Positions 53,640 to 64,000 are shown, counted from the first letter of the stretch. The stretch is 64,000 nucleotides of DNA from Pseudoips prasinana (GCA_951640165.1 OX621237.1:6882001-6946000); one strand, 5' to 3'. The notes: a model not told the origin generated them from the letters alone. Translations and numbers: made by a program.

Positions 53640-53855
53640 AAAACAATGTCCATATAAATAGTACAACCGGATAGGGAAGACTTCGTAGACGTTCAAGAAA
53701 AGCCAGGTCAGAAGTACCCTAAACCAGCGAGCATATATGAAGATATATATAATAACAGTTAACGAGGAGTGCAAAGATCGTGACAAATGGAAGCCTGTGG
53801 TCTCTGCTTACCCCTCTGAGAAACAGGCGTATGTCTATGTACATATGTATGTAAT
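53640..53855 (+). mobile_element. LINE-F 3' end
   Basis: AGGTCAGAAGTACCCTAAAC, GTGCAAAGATCGTGACAAAT and a GTATGTAATG end; aligns with 60595-60846. Confidence 0.75.
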
Positions 53856-54147
53856 GACGTCTTCGAATCCCGGGTCAAGTCAAAAATGTATTATTGGTAT
53901 CATTCTTTAGTAAAGCTGTCGTAGTTTGACTTAATGGACCATGATAGAGTTCCTTCACATACAATTCTGTTTTTATGCATGATAAATAATGCAGTTTATG
54001 ACTGCCCCACTGCAGGGCAAGGGCAAGGGACTATGTGAGGAGATAGACTATACTCCATCACGCTAGCCTAGTGCGGGTTGGCAGACTTTATATGCCATCA
54101 AGAACATTTTGGAGAGCTCTCAGACATGCAGGTTTCTTCTCTAAATC

Positions 54148-54395
54148 TCTAATATCATCATCATGTCAACCAAAATACGTCCACTGCTGGACTAAAGCCT
54201 TCCCAAAGAATGGCGGGATCTGCCCTAATCGCCACGCTTGGCAGACGGGTTGGCGATTGCAGTTTGATGGTCATAGTTCACAGAATATCGCTGCTGCCCG
54301 TTTTCTGGTAGATATTCCTTTGGACTATTCTTACGCGCTCCACCGGATGAGATGGGGTGATGATATTCTATGCCGTCACCACACAGCCGAATAGA
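54148..54395 (-). mobile_element. P repeat, long copy
   Basis: Tail side ATCATCATCATGTCAACC, RTE-like TACGTCCACTGCTGGACTAA, body ATCGCCACGCTTGGCAGACG, GGTTGGCGATTGCAGTTTGA, GATGATATTCTATGCCGTCA. The 107-codon plus-strand frame over it is incidental. Confidence 0.75.
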
Positions 54396-54807
54396 GCATA
54401 TTAGAGGTAAATAATTTCGTACTTACAACACTGAAAAATACATTGTGAGGGAACCAAGTGCTGAATGAATAACATTTACTTTTTTACTTTTAAAATCCCT
54501 CATCTCCCCATCCGCACATCATTTGTTATAAATTTGTTCTCACTGCTAAATTTTGCTTATTAATTTGATTTCAATCAGCAGAAATTTGCATTCAGTGAAT
54601 TAATGATTCACTAGCACTATGTCAATGAAAACTTCTCGTTTGTTACGACAGGAGTATGCTTCTTGAATGTTGACATGTTTTTATTGTCCTATATAAAGTA
54701 GATTACTAAAATTTCGTTAGTTACAGAAAAAAGAACAGTTGAAATGATAAGCTTTATATTTTTAAATCGGATAAAAATAAAAATAATATCTACAATATAA
54801 CATTACA
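54396..54807. other. AT-rich stretch without recognisable gene
   Basis: Nothing recognised. Confidence 0.5.
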
Positions 54808-55044
54808 TACGGCCATCTGATCCCAAACTAAGCAGAGCTTGTACCTACTATGGAAACCAGATAACTGGTAATCTACATATACTACTTTTCTTTTGTAAAT
54901 ACATACTGATATAAATAATTACACGTAGACTCAAGACAAACAGACATGTTCATGCACACAAATATCTGTCCTGGGTGAAAATCGAACCCACGACCTCCGC
55001 CGTGAAAAGCAAGCATTTGCCATCCACGTCAACAGGCCCGTCAT
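54808..55044 (-). mobile_element. SINE-2, tRNA-derived SINE
   Basis: Full body; minus-strand head reads GACGTGGATGGCAAATGCTT with B-box-like GGGTTCGATTTTC. Confidence 0.82.
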
Positions 55045-56015
55045 ATAATAATATCATAAGGTATGGTGAAATTACTATACGTTTAACAAAATGTTTTCAT
55101 AAGTATTGTCTTTATAAATCAATAATAATGACATAAGAAAATCAATCGATCTTAACATGTTGGTATGATCGCAAGAGATAGCGTCATAGTGCTATAACTC
55201 CAATGACTAAGCTCGTAAAAAAGAATGAATGGGCAACTGAATGGGCAGTGATGAATGATAATTATTTCCATTTCGGTGCAGAACAGGTATCATCATAAAC
55301 TTTTCAAAGTCAGTAGTGGTAACATACTTATAACGCCAATACTAAGTCGTAAATATTTCGTAAGCATACTGATCACGATAACACGCTTATTACCTCCATG
55401 TCAAAATTCGGTAATGGTGGCCAGCCTCATCGGAAACTAGACTAAATTAGCCTACTCTTGTAAGCCTGGCCAAAACGTTCAGGGAGACTTCAGGTGATAC
55501 ATCAACTAATGATTTTAAAGGATCTTTGAGGAGTGGGGTTGTATTTATCACCAGCGACTTATATTGCTCCTGAAAACATATTTTTTTTAAACTTCGTAAC
55601 GTACGATTGACTTGGGAAGTTAGCTGATGAATGCGTGCGAAAGAGCATTACGAAAAGTGTGATCAGGCGAGGCGAACGGAAGTTAAGAGGGAGATATACG
55701 TAAGTGAAGATACATAGATAGAAAGAGAGAGTTACGTTTCGTATATTTTTCTTTCCAGTTTGTACTTGTACCGACTAAAGTATCGTGCTCATGATTGAAA
55801 TTTATAGGCTGTTACTAAAGCTAAGCTCGACTGTCTTTCTTGACTCTACTTATCGTTACGCACACTTAAGGAAGAGTAACTGTTTCAGTTTAAATCACTA
55901 GAGTCATTTATAGCAGTTTTCATTGGAAAATAGTCAATACGCCAAACCAGAAATTTACCAGGTTTGCTAAGGCATGATCATCGCAGGGAAGAACTACGTG
56001 GGTCCCTGCCCCTGA
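55045..56015. other. Stretch with a small SINE-1 fragment
   Basis: 55400-55440 (GGTGGCCAGCCTCATCGGAA) is the distal end of SINE-1. Nothing else was recognised. Confidence 0.4.
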
Positions 56016-56026
56016 CCGTAACCAGT

Positions 56027-56401
56027 TTTTTTAAATTGCTTTTTACGGCTCTGGATTCTTTGGCCTTATGAGCCTTCAGTAAATATATTTTTATATAATT
56101 TATTTCAGTCATTGTCAAGTAAAGTCTGTCACAGTCAAGTCATACATAGTCCTCGTCCAACCCCAGTAAAGCAGTGGGGACTTTACTAGAGGCTTTGATG
56201 GAGTTTTGGTTACAACACGGAAAATCACAATTCACGGCAATATCGCACTTTCCTCCACTTGTGTACGTTGTCGAAGATGTTATGTCTAAAAATCCATCAT
56301 ATTTACACATAAAAACTCGAATTTACACCAGTTTTTGAAAATAAAACATAGCCTCGACGCGTCTTTTTCCAAGTTGGCGCCAAAAAAAATAAAAAAAAGC
56401 C
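56027..56401 (-). mobile_element. Unnamed retroposed element (copy 2)
   Basis: Inverted, diverged copy of 3436-3799 flanked by an exact 11-bp target duplication, CCGTAACCAGT (56016-56026 and 56402-56412). The A-rich 3' end is the T-run at the left (56026-56032). An extra A-rich stretch (CAAAAAAAATAAAAAAAAG) lies at the other end, beyond the GGCGCC motif. Substitutions relative to copy 1 show no bias towards synonymous change in either orientation, so there is no sign of coding constraint. Confidence 0.75.
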
Positions 56402-56412
56402 CCGTAACCAGT

Positions 56413-57614
56413 ACCTTTACATGTTTGCCACTTAAGTAACAAGCTACTAGAAATCTGCACTCGCAACTTAGTGTCTATCATATAGATTATAATCTAAAGT
56501 AATTCTATGAAATTAAAAATAAATTCTTAAATTAAAGAATAAAAAAATATATTAAATTTGTAATTAAATAAATTATTATCTAGAATAACTATTCTATGAA
56601 TTAAAAAAAAATAGGAACTAGTAAAATAACAAAATTTTAGGATTCAACAAGATTTGTATGATAACGCACAATAAAGTAAACCAAAAAACTAGGTTTAGTT
56701 AAGTAATTTCAACTTCATATAAGAGGTAACGTAGGCAGCGTTCAGATTCATGATATTCTTATACAAAATCCTCAGTGTCTGAAAACTAAAGCCGTGTGTG
56801 CTGGCAGTAAAGAAGGCACTGAATAGTGGTATATAATAGTAGGCTGCATACAAAAGTTCAAAGTGACTCAAAGAGCTATAGAGAATTATCTACGTGACGA
56901 CAGAACGAACCAAATTCCCAGAAAAAAATAGAATTACCGACATCTCAAACATTTAGTAAGTTAAAATGGCAAAGGGCCTGTGATATCGCTCACAGAACTG
57001 ATTCCCATACATCTTAAATTATATTTGTGGTACTATTCTTGGTAATTTGCTAAATGTAAATAAATTTGAAAATAAACATCTGATACAGATTTACTGCGAA
57101 TAAAAGGGAAATCTCGCTTGTTCCCTGAATCGTTAATATACATAGTTGTTATGGGCAACTACACGTCTCATTGTTATCTACTAAGTTTATCTGTACAAGG
57201 GTTATCAGTATCACCGGCGACTCTTACACAGCTGCAGCTTCTGGCCTCCTGATTACAGTAGTTTTGGTTTTTCTATTTATGCCAACATTCAACTATTAAG
57301 ACCAATGTGTAATTATTATTGTTGGATTATTTCAAACTTGGTGTACTATTTTTATGTGAGTATTTTAGTTTATACAACATCGACTGAAGCAGTGAAAGCC
57401 TCCTAGGCCAATTGTAAACGCCAATATAAAAAAAAAACATGAAGGCAGTCTTTAGGGACTGCCGATATAAGTGAAAACTAATTTTTCATTTCTCATACTC
57501 GGATAGTAGTGTTTATTTGATCCGAGTAGCGAGTGGAAGATGCTACTTCCTATCTTTGGGTGGTAAAGACTCATAATAATTGTTTCGCTCCTATTGGTAG
57601 GAATAAATTGAAAA
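56413..57614. other. AT-rich stretch without recognisable gene
   Basis: About 57385-57425 matches the repeat end at 14.27-14.30 kb (GAAGCAGTGAAAGCCTCCTA). Nothing else was recognised. Confidence 0.45.
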
Positions 57615-57722
57615 AATTGAACAGAAATTAGTTTGCAAAGATCGTTACAGATGGAAATCCGTTATCTCTACCCCTACCTACTCTACCTACCCATCTGGCA
57701 GAGGCGTGAGTCTATGTATGTA
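57615..57722 (+). mobile_element. LINE-F 3' end, diverged
   Basis: GTTTGCAAAGATCGTTACAG, ATGGAAATCCGTTATCTCTA and a GAGTCTATGTATGTATT end, with a short internal duplication of CTACC. Confidence 0.7.
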
Positions 57723-58039
57723 TTGTGATTTAAAGATTCTGTCATGATATGAATTTTTAGAAGTTTGTATTCTCGGGAACAAAATCTGCCAGCCTGGAGA
57801 CCTTTTCGATATTTTTGTCACAGAAATGGCGAGACCCGTGTAACCTATAAACTTTGATCCCCGGATTTCACAAGCAGACAACGGACATTAACATATGCTA
57901 GAGGCCTACTAGGTAGCCTGAACTCCAGGTTACCTAAAATCATACACGCGCAAACGAATAAATACATAAATTGTAACTACATCTGAATCAATCCATATAA
58001 ATCTATTGCACTACTGTTTATTGTTTATATAATTTATTC
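57723..58039. other. Spacer
   Basis: Nothing recognised. Confidence 0.5.
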
Positions 58040-58320
58040 ATTTGACGAGCCGGTTAGACTGTTTGGTAGATGCTTGTCTTTCACAGGTCGTGGGTTCGAA
58101 TCTGGAGACAGATATTTGTGTGCATGAACATGTTTGTCTGTCCTGAGTCAGGGAATAATTATCTATAATAATAATATCCTGGGACATTATTTACACACGG
58201 CCATCTGATCCCAAACTAAGCAGAGCTTGTACTATGTAAACCAGAGTACTGATATACTACATATAGTACTTTTCTTTTGTAAATACATACTTATAAAGAT
58301 AATTACACCCAAGTTATTGT
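58040..58320. mobile_element. SINE-2 with inverted tail
   Basis: 58040-58168 is a plus-strand SINE-2 head (TTAGACTGTTTGGTAGATGC, B-box GGGTTCGAATCTGG). 58169-58320 is the SINE-2 tail on the minus strand (TATCCTGGGACATT, GATCCCAAACTAAGCAGAGC, AAAGATAATTACACCCA). The inverted part ends close to the position in the body where the plus part stops. Confidence 0.7.
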
Positions 58321-58527
58321 CAAGGATCATGTGAAGGTTTAATTATCTAAATTTAAAATTTTAGCTATATTTTTTCTACATATTGTCTGAATGGTTCTGT
58401 CTATATTAAGGTACGAATTAAATGTTATTATTATAGCGGACCTTGTGTTTATAACGACGGTCGCGCTTTAATGGTACCACCGGATCCAATGCGCCTCAAC
58501 TGAGAAGACCCAGCGAAACAAACTCAG
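58321..58527 (-). mobile_element. LINE-K 3' UTR fragment
   Basis: GGTTCTGTCTATATTAAGG, GACGGTCGCGCTTTAATGG and ACTGAGAAGACCCAGCGAAA as at 27.8-27.95 kb. Confidence 0.75.
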
Positions 58528-58547
58528 CGTTATTGGACTGTATGTAT

Positions 58548-58655
58548 TTAGAAAATACCTATATAAGAATGTCTACCAATTGTTTGGTTCCCATAGCACA
58601 GGTTCTGCCTTATTTCGGATCAGGTAGCAGTTTGTTAGTTGTCCCAAGATATTTA
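58548..58655 (+). mobile_element. SINE-2 3' tail fragment
   Basis: GGTTCCCATAGCACAGGTTC, TTTCGGATCAG and TTGTCCCAAGATATTTATT; diverged tail. Confidence 0.6.
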
Positions 58656-58666
58656 TTTGTTGATTA

Positions 58667-58987
58667 TCTATACATATAATAAAATCGTAGGAAAGTCAAA
58701 ACTGTACATTGAATATTTTTCTTAAAGGACACTTGGGGCGTGATCTACAATCGAAATCGAAGCCAAAAATGTAGTTTTTAGAATTTTTGTCTGTGTGTCT
58801 GTTTGTCTGTATGTATGTCCGGGCAAAACTCAAAAAGTACTGCATGGATTTACTTCAAATTTTGCATGAATATTACTAAGAGGTCGGGTCAACATATAGG
58901 CTACATAATATCACGCTATCACCTACGGGTGAGAAGCTGTGATAATTTATAAAGTTTAACGCAGGTAAAACCGCGGGGCACAGCTAG
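58667..58987 (+). mobile_element. HelA non-autonomous Helitron
   Basis: TC start after A, full body, hairpin CGCAGGTAAAACCGCG (one mismatch), CTAG then T. Confidence 0.9.
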
Positions 58988-60059
58988 TTTAATTAATACC
59001 TTTACCCACAAACCAAATCACATCGCTCTTGCATTTAATATTAAGTAGCTATTAACTACACCAGAGTGTTGTTGTTATTATGAAAATAAGATTTAAATAA
59101 TTATTCTTAAAAACTAATGTATTTTACAATTATTTAATATTTAATTAACCTCGCTTCCTGAAACCGCTCAATTTAGAAGTAGAGAAAAAATGTATAAAAG
59201 CCTTGAAATTTAGTTGTAACCTTTGAGTGCGGGAGGCCTTGGTTCATAACACGATAGTAATAAAATACATGGCCACTCATTACTTGCACTTATATTATAG
59301 CGTAAATAATGTAACAAGTGCAAAGTTAAACTAAGCATATATTGAAATGTAAATACATCCAAATTGTAGTTATTTTTAAGAAAACAATTACGATAACAAT
59401 AAGTCTTTGCACAATATATTTCTAAATACGGTCTACCAATTAGTACAAATTAAAAATTTAAATAACATGACACGTAACCCGTTGCAATTACTGGCAACAT
59501 ACAAACTATTTGGATTTAAATTTCGAACAAAGAAATAGTTTTTCAAAAACTCTACACGCCTCAGCGTAGATTAGTCGATTCAAGGTCGATGACGTCATTT
59601 ATATTTTTATATTTGTTCACACTGCGCTAGTAGGCCTCATCGAGACCTTGGCCTCAGTAAGTCATTATCAATGCATCGCAGTCATTGCGGACATTAAATG
59701 TAGATAGGTTATGTACTTAAATATTTTATGGCTTTCCGTATTGACTGACAAAATTGTTGGGTAAGTACTACTTACTTACTCAAAATAAATGTGTGAAGTT
59801 ACTACTGGCGGCAAACGTGTTTTAAAATGATATGTTATGTATGATAAATATTGGGTCATACTATGCTAATAATATGTCCGTTACCCGGGCAAGATAGGAT
59901 GGAATACAACTAGATAATGTATTCTATATCAGAGAACAAAATATTGACGCGTTCAATTTTGGAATTTCCCTCTATGCTGGCAACATGGGGTAAAAACTGT
60001 CATAAGGAATTGCGTCACAACTGAAGCTAATAATACTGCCCAGCAAGCTATAAGATAAG
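58988..60059. other. Stretch without recognisable gene
   Basis: Contains TGACGTCA (about 59589-59596), a CRE-like palindrome, within a slightly GC-richer segment at 59560-59700. Nothing else was recognised. Confidence 0.4.
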
Positions 60060-60175
60060 TATGTATAGTACACCAATATAATAATATGACACAAAATAAC
60101 AATACAATAAACATCACCGAAATGTACAACTGGCGGCCTTATCACTAAACGTAATCTCTTCCTGAAAACTTACGT
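60060..60175 (-). mobile_element. LINE 3' end (CACTTTATTGCA type), diverged
   Basis: ACTGGCGGCCTTATCACTAA and CTTCCTGAAAACTTA match 47.69-47.73 kb. Confidence 0.5.
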
Positions 60176-60276
60176 AGGGATTGGAGTATGAAGTAACATA
60201 GGTTAGTCAGTACCTATAAGATTTTTGACAAGATGTCCGCACTAGTGAAATTGATTCCTGTATCGTGGGGTACTTA

Positions 60277-60382
60277 CAGACTCAGAACAACTCTTTATTG
60301 GTCACACAAATAGTTGTCTTCCGCGGGAATCAAACCCGGAACCCGAAGTGGTGAGGCAACTGTCTTAACCACTGCGCCACGT
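60277..60382 (-). mobile_element. SINE-3, tRNA-derived SINE
   Basis: Minus strand: head GTGGCGCAGTGGTTAAGACA, B-box GGGTTTGATTCCC, body ACAACTATTTGTGTGACCAA. Confidence 0.8.
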
Positions 60383-60594
60383 TTCGAATAATAAGGTAGC
60401 AATAAGAAACAGATTTTAGAACATATACCCCTAAAGTTACAAAATAAGGGGTATGAATTTGTATAGAAGAAGGTTTATTAAATAACGAATATTGAATTGG
60501 ACTAACGATGCACACTAAGACAATTCCGCCAAAGCCCTTTGATATACGAGTATACTTATTAATAAGATAAATAAATACTTACTACTAATTGACA

Positions 60595-60846
60595 AAAGAA
60601 GTATACCTGGCCTGTATGAATGGGATAACTGGAAGGTGAAGACCTCGCAGGACATTCTCTGAACATAACGGAAACGTTCTCAAGAAAGGCCAGGTCAGAA
60701 GTACCCTAAACTGGCGAGCTTGTATGAAGAATATAATGACAGTAAATGACGCAAAAGAGGTGTGCAAAGATCGTGACAAATGGAAATCCGTTGTCTCTGC
60801 CTACCCCTCTGGGAAACAGGCGTGAGTTTATGTGTGTATGTATGTA
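60595..60846 (+). mobile_element. LINE-F 3' end, longest copy
   Basis: GAAGTATACCTGGCCTGTAT to CAGGCGTGAGTTTATGTGTG with a GTATGTATGTA tail. The frame encodes an AKEVCKDRDKWKSVVSAYPS-like C-terminus. Confidence 0.8.
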
Positions 60847-61314
60847 ATTAGTTTAAACGAATAACAATCGCATTGTGTTATAAATTAATATACTTAATTT
60901 AATTTTAATTATATACATATCTACATCAATTCTTAATGTTCAAATATGGCATCTATCACATAAATTCAAATTTAATATATCAACTTTGGGAATAAATATA
61001 ATATAACGAGTTATACCTAGTATATACATACATTAGACAATCATTAAATAGGCATTGGAGATATTCTAATTGGTAATTATTACCTATAAAAACAATTTAG
61101 ACGTTGTAGGTAAGGCGTTAAGAAATAGATAAGCATATTATTCCACTATATAGCCTATTTAGAAAGGTATCATAAGGAACGGGTATCTTCTTGTATCACC
61201 AAGGGAATGAAACGATATCTACTTTCAGATGAGAAAATACTTTACGCGGCACAACCTAGTAAATAACAATTATATAGATTATTTGCAAAAATAAGTGTAT
61301 AAATATGCTACTAA
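60847..61314. other. AT-rich stretch without recognisable gene
   Basis: Nothing recognised. Confidence 0.5.
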
Positions 61315-61627
61315 TCTATACATATAATAAAATCGTAGGAAAGTCAAAACTGTACATGGAATATTTTTTTAAAAGGATACTTGGGGCGTGATCTACCATG
61401 AATATGGAAGCCAAAAATATAGTTTTTAGAATTTTTGTCTGTTTGTCTGTATGTATGTTCGGGCTAAACTCAAAAAGTATCGCATGGATTAACTTCAAAT
61501 TTTCCATAAATATTACTAAGAGGTCGGGTCAACTTATAGGCTACATATTATCACGCTACCACCAACGGGGAAGGAACTGTGATAATTTATAAAATTTAAC
61601 GCGGGTAAAACCGCGGGGCACAGCTGG
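61315..61627 (+). mobile_element. HelA non-autonomous Helitron ending CTGG
   Basis: TC start after A; hairpin CGCGGGTAAAACCGCG; the terminal tetranucleotide is CTGG, still within CTRR, followed by T. Confidence 0.88.
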
Positions 61628-61654
61628 TATTGAATAAAATCAATATCGATTATA

Positions 61655-61805
61655 GTATGGGTGTATGAATATTTGTTACTATTTCACGCAAAAGTACGGA
61701 ACGGATTTTGATGAAAATTTGTAGTATTATAGCTTATATATCCGAATAACAGATGAGTTATAATTTATAAATTTTAACACGGTTAAAACCGCGGGGCACT
61801 GCTAG
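61655..61805 (+). mobile_element. HelC-like Helitron, 5' end unclear
   Basis: Related to 53151-53337 (GATTTTGATGAAAATTTGTA, TTATATATCCGAATAACA). It ends in an eroded hairpin (ACGGTTAAAACCGCG) and CTAG, about 30 bp after the preceding Helitron. Confidence 0.7.
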
Positions 61806-61842
61806 TGCCAAATAGAGATGAACATCATCCATTGCCTAACCA

Positions 61843-62031
61843 GGGTTAAAAATGACTTAGTCAATCGTCAAATCGGTTTCAACGTTTAAAATCGATTCCG
61901 GATCATTTATGACGTCAGATGTGCTCATAGAAGCCGATTTAACGATTGATTAAGTCATTTTTAACCTTTATTTATTTGAACTCCATTCACGAAAACGATG
62001 TTCGGCGAGTTAACCGGTAGAGACCCAGGTA
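61843..62031. mobile_element. Foldback element, partial
   Basis: GTTAAAAATGACTTAGTCAA and TTGATTAAGTCATTTTTAAC face each other as arms of about 37 bp. The right side continues through CTTTATTTATTTGAA to GATGTTCGGCGAG and ACCGGTAGAG, whose left-side partners are missing. Confidence 0.75.
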
Positions 62032-62257
62032 AGAACCTGAATTTCAGTAATGTCATATATTTCAGCGATGGCCACCAATATTAACGGCAACTAGCTATAT
62101 CATGTTATAGTGTACCACCATCTCCATTCCCTCATTCTCGTTACCTGATGAGGTGGGGTTACCGATGGCATGCTCTCCGAAGTACGTGAGCTCAAGCAAC
62201 TTCCTTACTGCGAACTAACATCGCGATAACACTTTTGGGCCTGGCCCGGTAATATGA

Positions 62258-62506
62258 CCTGGGGCTCTACCGGCTAAGTCGCCGAACATCGATTTCTTAA
62301 ATGGCATTCAAATAAATAAAGGTTAAAAATGATTTAATCAATAGTTAAATCGGCTTCCATGAGCACATGTGACGTCATAAATGGTCCGAAATTGATTGTC
62401 AACGTTGAAGCCGATTTAACGATTGATTAAGTCATTTTTAACCTTTATTTATTTGAAAGCCATTTAAGAAATCGATGTTCGGTGACTTAGCCAGTAGAGC
62501 CCCTGG
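62258..62506. mobile_element. Foldback element with ~100-bp arms
   Basis: Left arm 62258-62359 (GGCTCTACCGGCTAAGTCGC, TTCAAATAAATAAAGG) and right arm 62407-62506 (CCTTTATTTATTTGAA, GGTGACTTAGCCAGTAGAGC) are imperfect complements around a ~47-bp centre containing TGACGTCA. No coding; a MITE or foldback transposon. Confidence 0.82.
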
Positions 62507-63121
62507 TACCTCTTCATTTTTGGCTAAACACACTACAGCTATACTGTTGCGATCGAGGCAGTTGTTATAGTATTATTCTTCATCTGAATTGCACAAGATT
62601 TACAAATCAAATTACTTCAAACATTTTTACACGGAAATCGAGAATTTTCCCCTATGTTATGTATGTATGCTAAAGTACAATGCGGATGTGTGTGTGAGCG
62701 AACCGCGTGCAACTACAGTCGAGGTCGCCCACATTCGATCTGTGCAAATTTTCGTTCGACGGGATCACTGCCCGTTCTCAGGGTCGCACAGCCGTATCTC
62801 TCAAGTTTTGTTTGTTAATTATAAAAATAATGCGTTATATAACTAGGTATTCGTATCTCTTTTACACACAAATGTCGACGTAAACGAGTGCGAGCGAGAA
62901 AGAGCCGAACGCCACCAGCGTTGCGCTACACACATACGCACAGCCTAGAAAAATACATCCACGAATTTCGGCGGGCCATTTCCTTGTGTGAGTGAATGAC
63001 GTTATCGTACAATGCGATTACAGGCCCGCATTGGAAGATTTGTATTTACCCAGATTTACGTATTTGGAATTTTAGATTAATTTAGTTTGGCGTACGGCCT
63101 TCCGATTATTTTGTGTGTTTA
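62507..63121. other. Single-copy stretch with a CpG-rich patch at about 62680-62970
   Basis: The patch has frequent CpGs (GTTCGACGGGATCACTGCCC, GCGAGCGAGAAAGAGCCGAA) in otherwise AT-rich DNA and is not repeated here. It is the best candidate for a host promoter or 5' exon in the window, but no splice or start signal is convincing. The 85-codon frame at 62589-62846 shows no domain. Confidence 0.3.
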
Positions 63122-63178
63122 CCATAAGATTCTTAGCTCATAGCAAAAATGAGTTGCTATGAGCTAAGAATCTTATGG
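63122..63178. repeat. Perfect 25-bp hairpin
   Basis: Arms 63122-63146 and 63154-63178 are exact complements with a 7-bp loop (AAATGAG). The arm starts CCATAAGATTCTTAGC. Confidence 0.92.
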
Positions 63179-63573
63179 CATAATATGGATCGTTCAACCC
63201 GCCCATTGATTTCTCGCCAAGAAAAATAAGAATAGACATGGGGAGTAAAGTGCCAAGTTTTAAAATGTTTGCCATTGAACTGTTTAGTTTTATATGTGAA
63301 AAGGAACTCATATATTTTACTGTTCATAGAATTATTAGTTGAGGGTCAATTATTTAGTAAAATAATTAGTGTATACTTAAATATTCACTGTGTACACTTA
63401 TAAAATTCCATGCTACATTGGTGTATACATTGTACTAAAAAGAAAATTTATTACGTGCTCAAAAAGGGTGGTTATCGTAATCCTACTTTTTTCACTGTTC
63501 TTGTGTCGATTCTACAAAGTAGATAAATAAAGAGCCAAATGTTGAACAAACATATGTAAATTAGCGATACAAA
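63179..63573. other. AT-rich spacer
   Basis: Nothing recognised. Confidence 0.5.
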
Positions 63574-63712
63574 GGTACAGACGCTAGCACATCCAGCTAC
63601 CCCAATCTCTCAAAGTTCTTTTATAAATTTTCAATTTCATCACAATAGCATACGGTTAACTTTCAATTGGGGAAATTTGACAGATTGGGGTAGCTTGACG
63701 TGCGTCTGTACA
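63574..63712. mobile_element. MITE-D
   Basis: Inverted ends GTACAGACGCTAGCACATCC and a shortened GACGTGCGTCTGTAC; inner CTACCCCAATCTCTCAAAG and TTTGACAGATTGGGGTAG. Confidence 0.8.
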
Positions 63713-64000
63713 TAGTTTTCTGAAAAATAATCTATAAGTCGGAGAGTGTGATATTTTTGGGTAGTTATGTAAGGTTGCATAAACTTTTATATTAAGATTG
63801 AAACTACAACCTACTAAAATACTTAGGATTAAGATACTTAAGATTAACTTCATAGGTTAGAGAGAGAGAGAGTTAGTAAGAGAGACAGAGAAGGTGAGCG
63901 TTGAAGCATCACAAGGGGCGCCTTAAACCTACATCTGAGTCGCATCCTACATCTGCTATTGGTAATGTTGGAATGGTCGTCCGTATCGGGGCATTCCGTA
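63713..64000. other. End of window with GA repeat
   Basis: AGAGAGAGAGAG (63859-63870) and further GA-rich DNA to 63895. Nothing else was recognised. Confidence 0.5.

Noticed and set aside
54071..54394. 107-codon frame at 54.1-54.4 kb
   Set aside because: It coincides with an antisense P repeat and carries no known motif.

Overview
The window reads as intergenic or large-intron DNA from an insect, most likely a moth or butterfly (Lepidoptera). The basis is overall AT-richness and a dense mixture of repeat types I associate with lepidopteran genomes: RTE-type LINE ends with GATGAT tails, several tRNA-derived SINEs, and very short Helitrons ending in GCGGGTAAAACCGCGG-GGCACAG-CTAG. No host gene could be supported with confidence. 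The only intact protein-coding sequences belong to mobile elements. I cannot name the species.

Names used below are local labels. HelA, HelB, HelC and HelD are non-autonomous Helitron families: 5' TC, 3' hairpin plus CTAG/CTGG, inserted between A and T without target duplication. SINE-1, SINE-2 and SINE-3 are three tRNA-headed SINE families. RTE denotes 5'-truncated LINE ends with a GATGAT tail. LINE-F denotes ends with an ATGT-type tail and a VCKDRDKWKSVV-like C-terminus. LINE-K denotes a LINE whose C-terminus and 3' UTR are seen at 12.7-13.7 kb. P is a family of repeats sharing the RTE terminus. G is a dispersed repeat ending in a CTTCGTGCGCGAGTCC-like segment. MITE-D is a 145-bp inverted-repeat element.

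Layout. 0-9.8 kb: AT-rich DNA with SINEs, HelA, LINE ends and two GC-richer patches. 9.8-12.6 kb: a degenerate two-monomer satellite (about 315-bp dimer) split by a chimeric Helitron. 12.7-13.7 kb: LINE-K remnant. 14-30.4 kb: nested SINE, LINE and Helitron debris, including a 372-bp direct duplication with a Helitron at its centre (23.1-24.0 kb). 31.1-32.2 kb: an uninterrupted Tc1-like transposase of 341 residues with a DD34E triad. 35.7-37.6 kb: a 1.85-kb Helitron carrying a 136-bp tandem array. 38.1-about 43 kb: a nearly full-length non-LTR retrotransposon, minus strand, with an intact ORF1 and an APE-RT ORF2 broken by one frameshift. 43-64 kb: more SINE, LINE, MITE and Helitron copies, including a head-to-tail Helitron dimer (49.06-49.40 kb), one speculative orphan exon (50.7-51.0 kb), foldback elements (61.8-62.5 kb) and a GC-richer patch (62.65-62.97 kb).

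The main signals beyond known repeat types are rolling-circle-like Helitron structures (dimer, flank duplication, chimera with a visible empty site), an unusual number of long near-perfect short-loop hairpins in unrelated contexts, and an unnamed retroposed 364-375-bp element present twice with 11-bp target duplications.
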